A stretch of DNA of 64,000 nucleotides from Tardiphaga robiniae (GTDB lineage: Bacteria; Pseudomonadota; Alphaproteobacteria; Rhizobiales; Xanthobacteraceae). Below, in pieces: positions 42,789 through 52,125 of this stretch (positions are counted from its first letter, which is position 1; each line of letters starts with the position of its first letter). The notes beneath the pieces were generated by a model. That model worked only from the letters and a program-made list of their open reading frames with translations, did not search any database and was not told where the DNA came from. Location: assembly GCF_013359755.1 (NCBI RefSeq), contig NZ_JABMCJ010000079.1, forward strand, positions 166,430 through 230,429, read 5' to 3'. The position numbers and the translations under genes are program-made.

Positions 42789-43880
42789 CTAGGCGGCCTT
42801 GCCGACCGCGAGATCGAGCTGACGTTCCGTCAACGCCGCCCCGCGCGGCTTCATCCGCTCCACCTGCAGGATCGCCAGCGTCAGCACCACGATCGCGACC
42901 GCCTGATGGGTCAGCGCCAGATCGATCGGCACCTGATGCAGCAGCGTGAGAATGCCGAGCGCGGCCTGCACCGCGATCGATGCCGCCAGCCACAGCGCGC
43001 CGTTGACAACCGGTGCCCCTGCCCGCGCGCGGATCGCATCGATCACATGCCAGATCGCCAGCGCGAACAGCGCATAGGCGGTCATGCGATGCTGGAACTG
43101 AACCGTCAGCGTGTTGTCGAACATGTTGCGCCACCACGGATCTTCGAAGAACAGCCGCGATGCCGAGGGGATCAGCGCGCCATCGATCTCCGGCCAGGTA
43201 TTGAACACGCGGCCCGCACGAAGCCCAGCGACCAGCGCACCGAAATAGATTTGCAGGAAAGTCAGCCCCAACAACACCCAGCTCGTCACGCGCAAGCGAC
43301 TTGCCGCCAGCACCGGCGCACGGTCGCCGAGCCGTCGCAGCGTCCAGACGATGGCGGCGAAGATGATCAGTGCCAGCATCAGATGCGCCGCGAGACGATA
43401 TTGCGAGACTTCCACGCGCTTGGTCAGGCCCGAGGCCACCATCCACCAGCCCACCGCGCCCTGCAGGCCGCCGAGGCCGAAGATCACCCACAGCCGCTTC
43501 TTCAATTCGGACGTCAGCACACCGCGCCACAGGAACCAGAGGAATGGCAGCAGGAACACCACGCCGATGACACGGCCGAGCAGACGATGGCTCCATTCCC
43601 ACCAGAAGATGGTCTTGAACTCATGGAGCGTCATGCCGCTATTCAGTTCGCGATATTGCGGGATCTGCTTGTAGGCCTCGAAGGCCGCGATCCAGTGCGA
43701 TTCATCGAGCGGCGGAATGGCGCCGGTCACCGGCTTCCATTCGACAATCGACAGGCCGGATTCGGTGAGCCGCGTCGCGCCGCCGACCAGCACCATCGCC
43801 ACGATCATCGCGGCGACGGCAATCAGCCACCAGCGCACCGGGCGTAATTCCTTGTGGCGGGTTTGGGACGAAGCGGTCAT
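42789..43880 (-). CDS. ctaA: Heme A synthase (Cox15/CtaA)
   Basis: Oxidises heme O to heme A for aa3-type cytochrome oxidase; 363 residues, eight helices. Conserved motifs: [29 protein letters not shown] and, in the second half, [11 protein letters not shown] with the heme-ligating His, and LTHQAVA. The start MTASSQTR at 43880 fits; the open frame extends to 44000 without homology. It lies about 119 bases beyond the FTR1 gene start in the same direction. Confidence 0.95.
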   Translation of the reverse strand: MTASSQTRHKELRPVRWWLIAVAAMIVAMVLVGGATRLTESGLSIVEWKPVTGAIPPLDESHWIAAFEAYKQIPQYRELNSGMTLHEFKTIFWWEWSHRLLGRVIGVVFLLPFLWFLWRGVLTSELKKRLWVIFGLGGLQGAVGWWMVASGLTKRVEVSQYRLAAHLMLALIIFAAIVWTLRRLGDRAPVLAASRLRVTSWVLLGLTFLQIYFGALVAGLRAGRVFNTWPEIDGALIPSASRLFFEDPWWRNMFDNTLTVQFQHRMTAYALFALAIWHVIDAIRARAGAPVVNGALWLAASIAVQAALGILTLLHQVPIDLALTHQAVAIVVLTLAILQVERMKPRGAALTERQLDLAVGKAA

Positions 43881-44047
43881 CGCAGGGGTCTCGGGAACAG
43901 CCGCAAAATCAGCGACAAAATCAGCGCCAAAAACCCAGCGCCTTGAATGAAATTTCGAGCCCCTTATAGTCCGCCCGCGAAGGCCTGCAAAGTTGGGCAC
44001 TTTGCCTACCCCGATCTCAGACCGACTTTGGACCGCACATTTCCGTC

Positions 44048-44272
44048 ATGACCATCCGCACGCGCAAATTCTTCGGAACCATCTTTCTGCTGATCCTCGT
44101 GGTGGTGTGGTCGCTGCTCGGCATGACCATCGCGCAAACCCCCTGGCTGGCCAATAACGGCTGGCTGCAGGCAGCCTTCTACGTCATCGCCGGCCTCGGC
44201 TGGGTGCTCCCGGCGATGCCGATCATCAGCTGGATGGGCAAAGCCGATCCTGTGGATCCCGAGGTCGGCTAG
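44048..44272 (+). CDS. DUF2842 small membrane protein
   Basis: A 74-residue protein with two membrane helices (about 9-28 and 42-60). The end GWVLPAMPIISWMGK is the DUF2842 signature; its function is unknown. It is divergent from ctaA, a pairing that repeats in alphaproteobacteria. Its stop overlaps that of the next, opposite gene by 4 bases. Confidence 0.85.
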   Translation: MTIRTRKFFGTIFLLILVVVWSLLGMTIAQTPWLANNGWLQAAFYVIAGLGWVLPAMPIISWMGKADPVDPEVG

Positions 44273-45321
44273 CGCTGCGCGCCCGCACCAAGCATCACGC
44301 CGGATACCATCACCCGCAAGGCCCGCAGCGATTGCCGCCGGCCGTCCCAGGCCAGCCGCGGCAGTGCATGCAGATCCGATCCACCATTGGCCTCGATGAC
44401 ACCGGGGAGCGATGTCACGGCGCTGGCAAAGCCGGCCTGCGCCACCATCGCGACGTGACACTTGTCGAATGAGGCTTTATCGCCGAACGGATAGGCGAAA
44501 TGTCGCGGCTCATAGAGAAGCGCGGCCTGTGCCACGGCCCGCCCCATGGCGATCTCGCGCGATGCCGCGCTGTCGCCGAGATTGGCGAGCGCCGGATAGT
44601 TGACCGTGCTGCTGCCGATCATCGCCCGTGGATTCCCCGCAAACGTGGCCACATCGTCCCAATGCGTCGCCGCATGACGCGACAGCGTCGCACTATCGAC
44701 CGAATAGCGTTTGCAGAGATCGTCCGCCGCGACGGCCAGTTCGTGCGGCGGCAACGTCCGCAGCCAGCTATCGAGATAATAGTAGGCGCGATATTTGTCA
44801 GCGACCGAGGCGGTTTCGAAATGTCGCTGCCGGTGATCGATGATCAGGCTGATGCGATCATGCGTCGCGATCGCCTGCTCCAGCGCCAGCCACCACATGG
44901 CGCCAAGCCCGTCGGCAAAGGCGCTTGGCAGATAGAGCGTGAATGGCACTTCATGCGCCTGAAGCAGCGGATAGGCGAAATCGACGAAGTCGCGCGTGCC
45001 GCCATCGAAGGTCAGCGCAACGAAGCGCCGTCCCGCGCGCGGCGCACTGGCGCGGCGACACACCTCGTCCATGCCGACGATATCGACGGGCCAGCGCTTC
45101 AGCGCGCGAATGGCACGGTCGAGAAACCGCGGTGTGATCTCGTGGGATCGCAGCGGCTGGAAGGCGTCCTGCCGCGGCGGTCGCACGCGTTCGAATTTGA
45201 GAATGATACCGGCGCCGCCATAAGCGCGTTCCAGCAGACGATGCGCACCACTGAGATAAGTCAGTTCGAAGGCAAGTGCCGCGCCCCAACCGGTCTTGTA
45301 TGACACCGCAGATTCCCCCAA
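44269..45321 (-). CDS. Polysaccharide-deacetylase-fold protein with lost metal site
   Basis: A 350-residue protein of the NodB/carbohydrate esterase 4 fold. Motif 1 is TFDGG at 104-108: the second Asp, a metal ligand in TFDDG, is Gly. Motif 2 is GSSTVNY at 236-242, where both metal His of GSHTVNH are Ser and Tyr. Motif 3 (FAYPFG, 275-280) is kept. All three metal positions are thus changed, so it is probably not a metal-dependent deacetylase, and may bind sugar chains or regulate. It starts a region of exopolysaccharide genes and is divergent from the GNAT gene. Confidence 0.8.
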   Translation of the reverse strand: MGESAVSYKTGWGAALAFELTYLSGAHRLLERAYGGAGIILKFERVRPPRQDAFQPLRSHEITPRFLDRAIRALKRWPVDIVGMDEVCRRASAPRAGRRFVALTFDGGTRDFVDFAYPLLQAHEVPFTLYLPSAFADGLGAMWWLALEQAIATHDRISLIIDHRQRHFETASVADKYRAYYYLDSWLRTLPPHELAVAADDLCKRYSVDSATLSRHAATHWDDVATFAGNPRAMIGSSTVNYPALANLGDSAASREIAMGRAVAQAALLYEPRHFAYPFGDKASFDKCHVAMVAQAGFASAVTSLPGVIEANGGSDLHALPRLAWDGRRQSLRALRVMVSGVMLGAGAQR

Positions 45322-45432
45322 GCGGCGTCATGCCTCTCGCCAGTCGGCTATTGTCATTACTGTTTGTTGACATTTCTTTGCAAAGGTCGCCCCAAACCTA
45401 AAAATCTAAACAAAATCTGAAACAGGCTCGCG

Positions 45433-46614
45433 ATGACCATGGCTGCTGTGATGGAAACACCTGTGGCGATGGCAACTGCGAGCCGCATCGCACGCGTCGA
45501 TGTAATCAGCGATTTCAGCGCTGCCAAAGCTATCTGGCGCAGCCTTGAAACGTCCGAACAGCTCTCCACGCCCTATCAGCGCTTCGACTTCCAGTCGGCC
45601 TGGCAGACCCATATCGGCGTCCACGAAGGCCTGAAGCCCTTCATCGTCGTCGCCTATGACGCAGCGCATCAGCCGCTGATGTTGTTGCCGCTCGCCGTGA
45701 GCCGCGAAAACGGCATGCGCGTCGCCGGCTATCTCGGCGGCAAGCACGTCACCTTCAACATGCCGCTGTTCCGGCGCGACTTCGCGGCGCAGGCGACAAA
45801 GGCAGATATCGACGCACTGCTGCGGGGAATTCAAAAGCACACCGAGACGGTCGACGTCCTCGCGCTGGTCCGTCAGCCCAAAAGCTGGATCGGCATCGCC
45901 AATCCGCTCGCGCTGCTGCCAAGCCAGGCCTCGACCAATGATTGTCCGGTGCTGAAGATGGTGCCCGGCGAAGCCGCGACAGATCGGATCAGCAATTCGT
46001 TCCGCAAGCGCCTCAAGACCAAGGAAGGCAAGTACCGAAATCTTGCCGGCTATCGCTACATGCACGCGAAGACGGAGGCCGAGGTCACACACGTGCTCGA
46101 CGCCTTCTTCGCCATCAAGCCGCTGCGCATGGCCGAACAGAACCTGCCCAATGTATTCGCCGAGCCCGGCGTCGAAGCCTTCATCCGCCAGGCCTGTACG
46201 ACACCGCGGGCGGACGGCTACACCATCGATATCCACGCGCTCGTCTGCGACGAGGAAGTGATCGCGATGTTCGCCGGCGTCGCCGACGACAACCGCTTCT
46301 CGATGATGTTCAACACCTACACCATGTCGGAGAATGCGAAATACAGCCCCGGCCTGATCCTGATGCGCACCATCATCGATGCCTATGCCGAGCGCGGCGT
46401 GACGTCGCTGGATCTCGGGATCGGCGACGATGACTACAAGCGGATGTTCTGCAAGGATGACGAGCCAATCTTCGACAGTTTCGTGCCGCTCACCACGCGC
46501 GGCAGGCTCGGTGCCATGGGCCTGTCATCCTTCGCCCATGCCAAGCGGATCGTGAAGCAGACACCTGCCCTGCTGCAGCTGGCGCAAATGCTGCGCCACG
46601 CGTTTCAGCGGTAA
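45433..46614 (+). CDS. CelD/BcsL-like GNAT acetyltransferase
   Basis: A 393-residue protein of the GNAT-superfamily branch used in polysaccharide modification (CelD/BcsL, Acetyltransf_6). The acetyl-CoA domain is at about 170-340 with YSPGLILMRTIIDAYAERGV and LDLGIGDDDYKRMF. It probably acetylates a sugar or a lipid-linked intermediate. It is divergent from the deacetylase-fold gene, with an AT-rich 111-base region between. Confidence 0.83.
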   Translation: MTMAAVMETPVAMATASRIARVDVISDFSAAKAIWRSLETSEQLSTPYQRFDFQSAWQTHIGVHEGLKPFIVVAYDAAHQPLMLLPLAVSRENGMRVAGYLGGKHVTFNMPLFRRDFAAQATKADIDALLRGIQKHTETVDVLALVRQPKSWIGIANPLALLPSQASTNDCPVLKMVPGEAATDRISNSFRKRLKTKEGKYRNLAGYRYMHAKTEAEVTHVLDAFFAIKPLRMAEQNLPNVFAEPGVEAFIRQACTTPRADGYTIDIHALVCDEEVIAMFAGVADDNRFSMMFNTYTMSENAKYSPGLILMRTIIDAYAERGVTSLDLGIGDDDYKRMFCKDDEPIFDSFVPLTTRGRLGAMGLSSFAHAKRIVKQTPALLQLAQMLRHAFQR

Positions 46615-46643
46615 CGAATACCTTCAATTGGCAATTGAAACGA

Positions 46644-46733
46644 CGTCATGCCCGGGCTTGACCCGGGCATCCACGTCTTAGTCGTTGCGTTGAGGCGAAG
46701 GCGTGGATGGCCGGGTCAAGCCCGGCCATGACG
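46644..46733. repeat. Intergenic palindromic repeat element
   Basis: Ninety bases: CGTCATGCCCGGGCTTGACC with GGCATCCACG, mirrored by CGTGGATGGCCGGGTCAAGC and CATGACG. This form (GTCATGCCCGGGCTTG) is a known type of dispersed palindrome in Bradyrhizobium. It ends just after the acetyltransferase gene, before the Wzz-like gene stop. Confidence 0.8.
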
Positions 46734-46745
46734 AGGGTTCGTCGA

Positions 46746-49049
46746 CTACGCCGCAAACACGCGGCCGCCCGGCCCGACCGGGTCGTTGGCCGGCGGCGTT
46801 GAGCGCAACATCTTCACATCGGCGAAGCCGACGGCCTTGAGCTGTTCGGCCATCAGCTCGCGCGCATCCATGCTCATGGTCACTTCCGGCACCACCACGG
46901 CACGGGCCTGATCGGTCAGAAGTCCCGCCGGGAGATCGGCCGCGGTGCCGGCGTCCAGCAGCACGTGATCGTAGACGCGCAGCAGCGCATCGAGCGCCAT
47001 GGTCAGGCGCGGCGACTGCAACAGCGAGCGATCGGCGCCGGCGCGGCCGGCGGCGACCATATGCAGGCCCGACATCCGGTCCTTGGTGATGACCTGGCCG
47101 AACGACGCCTCGCCCAGCATCAGCTCCGCCAGTCCGGGTGCACGCGGATCGTTCGACACCGCTTCCAGCGTCGGCGACGACGCGGCCAAATCGACCAGCA
47201 CCACTTTCGCGTCACGCGACAGGATGCGCGACAGGGTCAGCGCGGTGAGCGCGATGTTGTCGTTATGGCCGGTGCCAAGGATCGTGATCTTGCGCGCCGA
47301 TTTGCCGGCAGCGCGAAACTCCTGGGCAAGCTGTTCGATTTCGCTGACACCGGCGGCCAGTTCGGGATGGGTGTCGCGCACCACCGGCTGCGGCGTGACA
47401 ACAGGAGCCGGCTCAGGCACGATGCCCGGTGCAACGACAGTGTCCGGCTCACGCACGGCAGCAGGTGCCTGATCCACGAACGGCTTGAACGCCGGCTCGG
47501 TGACGCGGGCCTGCGCGACCGGCACCATCGGCGCAGCGCCGCGCGGCGCGGTCATGCGCAGCAGCTCGCTGGTGACGATGCCACCGGCGGTCAGCATCAG
47601 CGTGGCGAGCGTCGCGATCAGCACGATCGGAAGTTTCTTCGGATAGGCTGGCGTGTTGGACACGATGGCGCGGGAGATGATCCGGCCATCGGTCGGTGCC
47701 GCCTCGATATTCTCACGCGTGGACGCCTCGCGGTATTTCGCCAGATAGGACTCGAGTAGATCGCGCTGCGCCCGCGCCTCGCGCTCCAGCGCCCGCAACT
47801 GCACGTCCTGGCCGTTGCTGGATGTCGCCTGACGCTTCAGCTGTTCGAGATTGTTGGTAAGGCCATCGACGCGGCCGCTGGCGATGCGCGCATCGTTTTC
47901 GAAGATGCGCGACAGTTTCGCGGCTTCGTCGCGCAATTGCTTGTCGAGATCGCCGAGCTGGGCCCGCAGCTCCTTGATGCGCGGATGCGCGTCGAGCAGC
48001 GTCGAAGACTGTTCGGCGAGCTGCGCACGCAGCGTCACGCGCTGCTCGGACAGCCGGCGGATCAGGTCGGAATTCAGCACTTCCGAAAATTCGATCGGCT
48101 TGCCGGTCTGCAGCATGTCCTTGATGAGCCGCGCCTTCGATTCGGCATCGGACTTCAGCGAACGCGCATTATTGAGCTGGCTGTTGATCTCGCCGAGCTG
48201 CTGGTTCGAGAGCGACGTATTGTTGGTGCCGATGAACAGGCTGGACTTGGAGCGGAATTCCTCTGCGCGCGCTTCCGCCTCGACCACCTTCTTGCGCAGG
48301 TCATCGATCTCACCGGACAGCCATTGCCCGGCCGATCGTGCCTGATTCTGCCGCGCATTCTGCTGCATCACCAGATAACCGTCGGCGATGGAATTGGCGA
48401 CGCGCGCGGCGAGTTCGGGATCGCGCGACTGGAATTCGACGACCATGACGCGCGACTTGTCGACCGCATAGGCCGTCAACCGCTCGTAATAGGCATCGAG
48501 CACGCGCTCTTCAGGCGTCATCGAGAACGGATCGCGGCCAATGCCCATCAGGCCGAGCAGCGACCGCCACGGCTGCGCGCCCTGCAACACCGGATCGAAC
48601 TCCGGGCGCTCCGCAAGCTTGTTCTTCTTGATGATCTCCCGGGCGAGATCGCGCGACAGCAACAGCTGCACCTGGCTGGTCACGGCTTCCGCATCGAGAG
48701 AAGTACGCTCTTCGTTGCGCTCGCCGCTTGGCCGCAGGAAAACGTTTTCACGCCCGTCGATCAGGATGCGCGCTTCCGACTTGAAGCGCGGCGTGATCAT
48801 GTTGACGATGACGAGGGAGCCGACAAGTGCCAGCACCGTCGGAACGAGGATCCACATCTTGCGGCGGATGAGCGCCTGCCACAGCGCGCGCAGATCGAGG
48901 TCGCCGAGATCGGGCGCCGGCGCAGCGATCACGCGCTCTGCTTTCTTCTCCGGATTTTTGCGAGAAACCGGGTTTGGCATGGTTGGCGCCTTGATGGCCC
49001 GCTCGACCGACGCATCACCCTTGCCTGCACGCCAGAATGCCAAACGCAT
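46746..49049 (-). CDS. Wzz/ExoP-like polysaccharide copolymerase with degenerate kinase domain
   Basis: A 767-residue inner-membrane protein that controls polysaccharide chain length or export. It has an N-terminal helix (about 65-85), a long periplasmic coiled-coil domain (about 90-480), a second helix (about 490-510), then a cytoplasmic BY-kinase-like domain (about 585-745). That domain lacks a usable Walker A: ILGTGHNDNIALTAL stands where GxxxxGKS is expected, and the second Walker motif KVVLVDLAA is altered too. No C-terminal tyrosine cluster is seen. The first ATG (49049) is used, with an alternative 23 codons later. Confidence 0.87.
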   Translation of the reverse strand: MRLAFWRAGKGDASVERAIKAPTMPNPVSRKNPEKKAERVIAAPAPDLGDLDLRALWQALIRRKMWILVPTVLALVGSLVIVNMITPRFKSEARILIDGRENVFLRPSGERNEERTSLDAEAVTSQVQLLLSRDLAREIIKKNKLAERPEFDPVLQGAQPWRSLLGLMGIGRDPFSMTPEERVLDAYYERLTAYAVDKSRVMVVEFQSRDPELAARVANSIADGYLVMQQNARQNQARSAGQWLSGEIDDLRKKVVEAEARAEEFRSKSSLFIGTNNTSLSNQQLGEINSQLNNARSLKSDAESKARLIKDMLQTGKPIEFSEVLNSDLIRRLSEQRVTLRAQLAEQSSTLLDAHPRIKELRAQLGDLDKQLRDEAAKLSRIFENDARIASGRVDGLTNNLEQLKRQATSSNGQDVQLRALEREARAQRDLLESYLAKYREASTRENIEAAPTDGRIISRAIVSNTPAYPKKLPIVLIATLATLMLTAGGIVTSELLRMTAPRGAAPMVPVAQARVTEPAFKPFVDQAPAAVREPDTVVAPGIVPEPAPVVTPQPVVRDTHPELAAGVSEIEQLAQEFRAAGKSARKITILGTGHNDNIALTALTLSRILSRDAKVVLVDLAASSPTLEAVSNDPRAPGLAELMLGEASFGQVITKDRMSGLHMVAAGRAGADRSLLQSPRLTMALDALLRVYDHVLLDAGTAADLPAGLLTDQARAVVVPEVTMSMDARELMAEQLKAVGFADVKMLRSTPPANDPVGPGGRVFAA

Positions 49050-49282
49050 CGCCTACCCCACCCAAACGCCACTGCGTCTACTCAACGGAATCGATTAAAG
49101 ACGATTAAGGTTGCCGCGCGGTTAATTGGCAGGCTGATACCGGGACGTTGCAGCGGAAGCCTGAATCCACACGTTTTTTTAACGACGAAGGCTCTTATTG
49201 GATTCAATTGCTTCAGGGATTTTCCGATGTGCGTTCCAGCTCCCGGCGACGCCCTCCTCGTCAGCGAATGCCGATTCTGATC

Positions 49283-50416
49283 ATGAGCTCACCTTCGGAC
49301 AAGCCGCTTCGCATCCTGCACGCTGTCCGCGCGCCGGTCGGCGGCATCTTTCGCCACATCATCGATGTCGCCAACGGCCAGGCCGATCGCGGCCATGAAG
49401 TCGGCATCGTCGCCGACAGCCTCACCGGTGGCGACCGCGCCCGCGATGCACTGGCCGAGATCGCCCCGCGCCTGAAGCTGGGCACCTATCGCCTGCCGAT
49501 CCACCGCGAGCCACATCCGGGCGACGTGCTGGTCTGGATGCAGTTCATGCGCCTTGTCAGCCGGCTGAAGCCCGACGTGTTGCACGGCCATGGCGCCAAG
49601 GCCGGCGCCTTCGTGCGCCTGAAGGCAAAGTCGAACAACGTCATCCGCATCTACACGCCGCATGGCGGTTCGCTGCATTATCCGCAGAACACCGCGAAAG
49701 GCGCCTTCTACAGCCGCCTCGAACGCGCGCTGATGAACCGCACCGAGCTGTTCCTGTTCGAGAGCGCCTTCGCCCGCGATACCTATCAGCGCATGATCGG
49801 CACGCCGTCAGGCCTCGTGAAATGCGTGTTCAACGGCGTGACATCGGGCGAATTCGACCCCATCGACCCCGCCGATGACGCCACTGATATCTGCTATGTC
49901 GGCGAGTTCCGCCGGATCAAGGGCGCGGATCTGCTGATCGATGCCGTCGCGCGCCTGCGGGCGGACGGACAGCCCGTTACCCTGACGCTGGGCGGCGACG
50001 GCGAAGAGACCAACGCATTGAAGGCGCAGATCCAGCGCCTCGGCCTCACCGACGCCGTACGCTTCATCGGTCACGTCGAACCGCGTTACGGCTTTTCGAA
50101 AGGACGCCTGCTGGTGGTTCCATCGCGCGGCGACTCGATGCCCTATGTCGTGATCGAGGCCGCCGCTGCGGGCGTTCCGATGATCGCAGCTAATGTCGGC
50201 GGCATTCCGGAAATCTTCGGATCTCACACCTCCGCTTTGTTCCAATCGAACAATGTCGACGCCATGGCCGCGGCGATCAAAACTGCTCTCGATGACATCG
50301 CCGCTGCGCGCGCACGTGCACAATTGCTCCGTGAGCGCATCGCGGAACATTTCTCGCAGGATGCGATGGTCGAGGGGGTCATCGAAGGCTATCGCAGCGC
50401 ATTTGCGAAACGTTAA
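49283..50416 (+). CDS. Glycosyltransferase family 1/4 protein
   Basis: A 377-residue cytoplasmic glycosyltransferase with two Rossmann domains (GT-B). The N-terminal half has ILHAVRAPVGGIFRHI; the C-terminal half has CYVGEFRRIKGADLLIDAV and VVPSRGDSMPYVVIEAAAAG, the E-x7-E type motif. It adds a sugar to the growing polysaccharide repeat; donor and acceptor are unknown. The start is uncertain: ATG at 49283 is preferred, with 49268 and 49148 (TTG) as alternatives. It is divergent from the Wzz-like gene. Confidence 0.88.
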   Translation: MSSPSDKPLRILHAVRAPVGGIFRHIIDVANGQADRGHEVGIVADSLTGGDRARDALAEIAPRLKLGTYRLPIHREPHPGDVLVWMQFMRLVSRLKPDVLHGHGAKAGAFVRLKAKSNNVIRIYTPHGGSLHYPQNTAKGAFYSRLERALMNRTELFLFESAFARDTYQRMIGTPSGLVKCVFNGVTSGEFDPIDPADDATDICYVGEFRRIKGADLLIDAVARLRADGQPVTLTLGGDGEETNALKAQIQRLGLTDAVRFIGHVEPRYGFSKGRLLVVPSRGDSMPYVVIEAAAAGVPMIAANVGGIPEIFGSHTSALFQSNNVDAMAAAIKTALDDIAAARARAQLLRERIAEHFSQDAMVEGVIEGYRSAFAKR

Positions 50417-50548
50417 CTCTCCTTAACCTGTAACCAAATCTTCCGATTTGTCCGGTAATTCTCACGAAAAGCGGTAGGCTTGACGTGCGACATCGCATGC
50501 CAGCGCAACAACGGACATTTCACCTTGGACCCGATCAACGCACGTTCA

Positions 50549-52063
50549 ATGATCGACGCGGCCGCGACGGACGCGCCCGGCGAACGCCGGTTCGAACGTC
50601 GCCGCAGACTGACGCCCGCGGCACTCGCCGTCGCCGATCAGAAGGTGCGCGCCGCCTATTCTCCGGTCGTGATCACCGGCGTCGTGCGCGTCGTCGATTT
50701 CCTGATGCTCAGCATCATCGGCATTGCGCTCAACCTGCTCTATGTCGCGCCAGAAGCTGGCTTCAGATGGGAATACTTCGCTGCGATCGTCGCGATGGCG
50801 GCGGCTGCCGTGGTGTGTTTCCAATCTGCCGACATCTATCAGGTGCAGGTCTTCCGCGGCCACATCAAGCAGCTCACGCGCATGATGTCGGCATGGGCCT
50901 TCGTGTTCCTGCTGTTCATCGGCGTCTCGTTCTTCGCCAAGGTCGGCGGCGCGGTGTCGCGTGTCTGGCTGTCCTCGTTCTTCTTCGTCGGCCTCGTCGC
51001 CCTGATCGCGGAACGTGCGGTTGTGCGTGCGCTGATCAAACGCTGGGCACATCAGGGGCGGCTCGACCGCCGCACCATCATTGTCGGCGCCGATTCCAAT
51101 GGCGAGGCGCTGATCAGGGATCTCAATACCCAGGAAGATTCCGATATCCAGATCCTCGGCGTGTTCGACGACCGTAACGACAAGCGCTCGATGGACACGA
51201 TCTCCGGCGCGCCGAAGCTCGGCAAGGTCGATGACATCATCGAATTCGCGCGGCGTACCCGCGTCGATCTCGTGCTGTTCGCGCTGCCGATTTCGGCCGA
51301 GACGCGCATTCTGGAAATGCTGAAGAAGCTGTGGGTGCTGCCGGTGGATATCCGCCTGTCGGCGCATACCAACAAGCTGCGCTTCCGCCCGCGCTCCTAT
51401 TCCTATCTCGGCAAGGTGCCCACCCTCGACGTGTTCGAGGCGCCGATCACCGACTGGGATCTGGTGATGAAGTGGCTGTTCGACCATATCGTCGGCGGCC
51501 TGATCCTGATCGCCGCACTGCCCTTCATGGCGCTGGTGGCCATCGCCATCAAGCTCGACAGCCCCGGCCCGGTGCTGTTCCGGCAGAAGCGCTTCGGCTT
51601 CAACAACGAGCGCATCGACGTGTTCAAGTTCCGCTCGCTGTATCACGACCAGGCTGACCCGCTGGCCAAGACCGTCGTGACCAAGGGCGACAAGCGCGTC
51701 ACCCGCGTCGGCCGCTTCATCCGCAAATCCTCCATCGACGAATTGCCGCAGCTCTTCAACGTGGTGTTCAAGAACAACCTGTCGCTGGTCGGCCCCCGCC
51801 CCCACGCTGTTCAGCAGAGGGTGCAGAGCCAGCTGCTGGACGAGGCCGTCGACGGTTATTTCGCTCGCCACCGCGTCAAGCCCGGCATCACCGGCTGGGC
51901 GCAGGTCAATGGCTGGCGCGGCGAAGTCGACAGCGAGGAGAAACTGCAGAAGCGCGTCGAATTCGATCTCTACTACATCGAGAACTGGTCAGTGCTGTTC
52001 GACGTCTACATCATGCTGAAAACACCGGTTTCAATGCTGACGAAGAACGAGAACGCGTATTGA
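50549..52063 (+). CDS. Undecaprenyl-phosphate sugar phosphotransferase (WcaJ/ExoY type)
   Basis: Starts polysaccharide synthesis by moving a sugar-phosphate onto undecaprenyl phosphate. About 504 residues with the ATG at 50549: four or five N-terminal helices (about 35-160), a CoA-binding-like domain, then the conserved bacterial sugar transferase domain. The latter is recognisable from DSPGPVLFRQKRFGFNN, RKSSIDELPQLFNVVFKNNL and VKPGITGWAQVNGWRGE. The frame is open back to a TTG at 50480 with poor ribosome-site spacing. The family is typical of glucose or galactose transferases. Confidence 0.9.
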   Translation: MIDAAATDAPGERRFERRRRLTPAALAVADQKVRAAYSPVVITGVVRVVDFLMLSIIGIALNLLYVAPEAGFRWEYFAAIVAMAAAAVVCFQSADIYQVQVFRGHIKQLTRMMSAWAFVFLLFIGVSFFAKVGGAVSRVWLSSFFFVGLVALIAERAVVRALIKRWAHQGRLDRRTIIVGADSNGEALIRDLNTQEDSDIQILGVFDDRNDKRSMDTISGAPKLGKVDDIIEFARRTRVDLVLFALPISAETRILEMLKKLWVLPVDIRLSAHTNKLRFRPRSYSYLGKVPTLDVFEAPITDWDLVMKWLFDHIVGGLILIAALPFMALVAIAIKLDSPGPVLFRQKRFGFNNERIDVFKFRSLYHDQADPLAKTVVTKGDKRVTRVGRFIRKSSIDELPQLFNVVFKNNLSLVGPRPHAVQQRVQSQLLDEAVDGYFARHRVKPGITGWAQVNGWRGEVDSEEKLQKRVEFDLYYIENWSVLFDVYIMLKTPVSMLTKNENAY

Positions 52064-52125
52064 GGCAGGCCTCAGCCTCTGCCTTACACCACTCGTCAAC
52101 CCTGCCTGCGTAGAGTGATGCCGCC

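Noticed and set aside
46746..49049. Sequencing frameshift as the cause of the missing Walker A in the copolymerase
   Set aside because: The reading frame is continuous and the domain aligns on both sides of the changed motif, so loss by substitution fits better.
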